Shown piece by piece: positions 62,395 through 64,000 of a stretch of 64,000 nucleotides of DNA. How positions within the stretch are numbered: the first letter of the stretch is position 1; each line of letters opens with the position of its first letter. A program made the translations under genes and the position numbers. The notes under the pieces are model-generated. The model was not told the origin of the DNA, did not search any database, and saw nothing but the letters and a program-made list of their open reading frames with translations. The stretch is taken from NCBI GenBank assembly GCA_963978905.1, contig OZ022258.1:34657282-34721281 (forward strand), in the 5' to 3' direction. Source of the stretch: Trichostrongylus colubriformis. Its lineage: Eukaryota > Nematoda > Chromadorea > Rhabditida > Trichostrongylidae.

Positions 62395-63690
62395 TAAGAC
62401 CATCTTAGTGCACAAAAAGGGACCACGTGATGCTTTGTTCAATTATCGTCCTATCGGTCTCCTATCCATGGTGCTCAAGCTTTTTTCTCGCATCATTCTC
62501 AATCGCATGTGTCGCACTCACTATGAACACGCGCAGAGAGCAAGCCGGTTTTCGTGAAGGATTTTCGACTATTGACCATATCCACGTCGTTCACAACTCA
62601 CGGAACGCTGTAGAGAGTACCGGCTTCCGTTATGCTTCCTCTTTGTCAATTTCAAGAAAGCGTTTGACACGATCGAACTTCAGGCGGCACTTAATGCTCT
62701 CATTACGTTCGGAGACCCTGCGATACATCGAAGTAATACGCCAGTGCATTACGGGCTGCTCTACTGACGTCAACTTGCTGAATAGTTCAGTTCGTGTGGG
62801 AATCCAACGCGGAGTGCGGCAAGGCGAGGTTATCTCTCCAAAACTGTTTTCCGCTCTCTCGAGCTCGTGATGCGAAACGTTGAGCTTCCATGCGGCATTG
62901 ATATAGATGGTGAGAAGCTCCAGTATCTGCTCTTTGCGGACGGCATCATTCTTATCGGCATTAAGCCGTGTACTCTCAAGGATTCGTTGAGAATTCTTCG
63001 CAAAGTCTTTCGTCTTACCGGGCTCCAAATCCATCCGGGAAAAACTCAGTGGATGAAGAACAGTTACGTAGAGGATTACAGTTCACATCTGGAGGGCTCT
63101 GTGATCGGAGAAGTCTCCTCGTACGTCTATCTCAATCAGGCAATCACCATGGATAACGACTTCACAGCCGAGATCTGCCGAAGCCGTAAGACAGGATGCG
63201 TTCAATGAGTATCGCGATGTTCTCACCGACAAGCGGTGACGCTCAGAGCTGAGATCAAGTGTTCAATACCCATGTCCTCCCAGCTTTAGTTTACGGATGC
63301 GAGGCATGGAATACAACTCGGGCTGAGGAAGACAGACTGGCAGTGAGACAAATGGCTATGGAACGAACTATGTGTGGTGTGTCGTTGTGCAAAAGATTCC
63401 CAGTCGCGAGATCCGGAGGCGAGCCTGCGTTAAAGACGTGATCGAAACCATCTACGATTCGAAGAAGCGATGGGCCGGCCACGTTGCCCGCCTCAGAGAT
63501 AACCGATGGACGCGCCGTGTGACCGACTGGTATCCTCGTGGAGTGAAGAGACCGCTGGGAAGGCCACCAACCAGATGAAGCAACCCACTGAAGAAAATCT
63601 TTGGTCAGAGATGGCGGCAAGTGGCAAGGAATCGCGACGCTTGGCATGGATGTGTCCTGCAAGGATGGCGTGACCACCCTTGAAGACTGG

Positions 63691-64000
63691 ACTTCAAGGT
63701 ATTCAAGGTAAGGCACCTACTGTCTCGCACTCTCTCCCTACACACTCTTTATTCTTTGCGTGACAGTCTTTCTCCCTTATCCATTTTACCCCTACAGGGC
63801 ATCGCATACTACATATAGTAATCTTTTCACAAGCTACCGAAAATCCCTTGCAACTACTATTTCACTGCTAGTTTGAGGGCTCACTGGTAGGTAACTTGGG
63901 AGGTTGAAGGATAATGTGAGTGCAGAGGGTCAGACCAGTTTAGTTACCGCCAGCAAAAAGCTAGCGCTCGCTGGCAGTAACTATACTGATCTGCGTCTCT
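63691..64000. other. Right end of window, nothing recognised
   Basis: About 300 bp after the RTE tail. A short imperfect inverted pair (GCTAGCG / CGCTGGC type) lies at 63960-63976. No coding. Confidence 0.4.

Larger units (their letters stand above)
59806..63690 (+). mobile_element. RTE-type LINE, nearly full coding length, split by a Tc5-like element
   Basis: A non-LTR retrotransposon with an apurinic-type endonuclease followed by reverse transcriptase. The endonuclease runs from FNTRGSSSDARI (59815) through CIQETQR, LSVYAPT, a damaged GDFN box (AGYFN) and IGSDHRLVRA (60495). The RT resumes after the 61287-62394 insertion with [59 protein letters not shown] and LLFADGIILIGI. It ends with the conserved tail AGHVARLRDNRWTRRVTDWY and GRPPTR near 63575. 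Frameshifts and at least one catalytic change (FADG for FADD) make it inactive. The true 5' end is uncertain where it meets the neighbouring copy. Confidence 0.88.

Overview
The window looks like nuclear DNA of a clade V (strongylid, probably hookworm-type) nematode. Genes are split into many short exons with TTTCAG-like acceptors. Both recognisable multi-exon genes are receptor guanylyl cyclases of the expanded nematode gcy class. Introns and flanks are packed with mariner, Tc4/Tc5-like, RTE, Penelope-like and Ty3/gypsy debris. No bacterial, viral-genome, CRISPR or rRNA features were seen.

Layout, both genes on the minus strand, read right to left. Gene R (exons between 54174 and 15014) is a receptor guanylyl cyclase in 26 exons that I could join in frame: 3017 nt, about 1004 residues, ending in a stop. 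It lacks only the first ~100 residues; no matching exons were found in the 9.8 kb to its right. Its product runs from ligand-binding domain through one membrane span, a pseudokinase domain and a dimerisation helix to a cyclase with the Glu and Cys expected for GTP. Gene L (13470 to 1390 and beyond the left edge) begins 1.5 kb downstream of gene R's stop. Its ten exons in the window (1017 nt, 339 codons) encode a putative signal peptide and most of the ligand domain. Six consecutive exons have identical lengths in L and R (133, 115, 112, 126, 116, 120), so they are tandem paralogues. An intact single-exon gene for a complex I NDUFS5-like twin CX9C protein lies inside an intron of gene R.

The rest is mostly mobile DNA. 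There are nine mariner copies from several lineages, one rebuilt as a 0.9-kb palindrome. Three non-autonomous elements have the CAAGGGAAGG-type ends and TNA duplications of Tc4/Tc5, and each carries an internal tRNA-like segment. There is a degraded Ty3/gypsy element with a perfect 58-bp palindrome, a Penelope-like reverse transcriptase split by two mariners, two RTE-type LINE copies at the right end (one split by a Tc5-like element), several hairpin MITEs, and two hammerhead-ribozyme-like motifs.

Exon ends were set by hand from protein similarity, splice consensus and reading-phase agreement. Family assignments rest on recognised motifs; no database search was possible.
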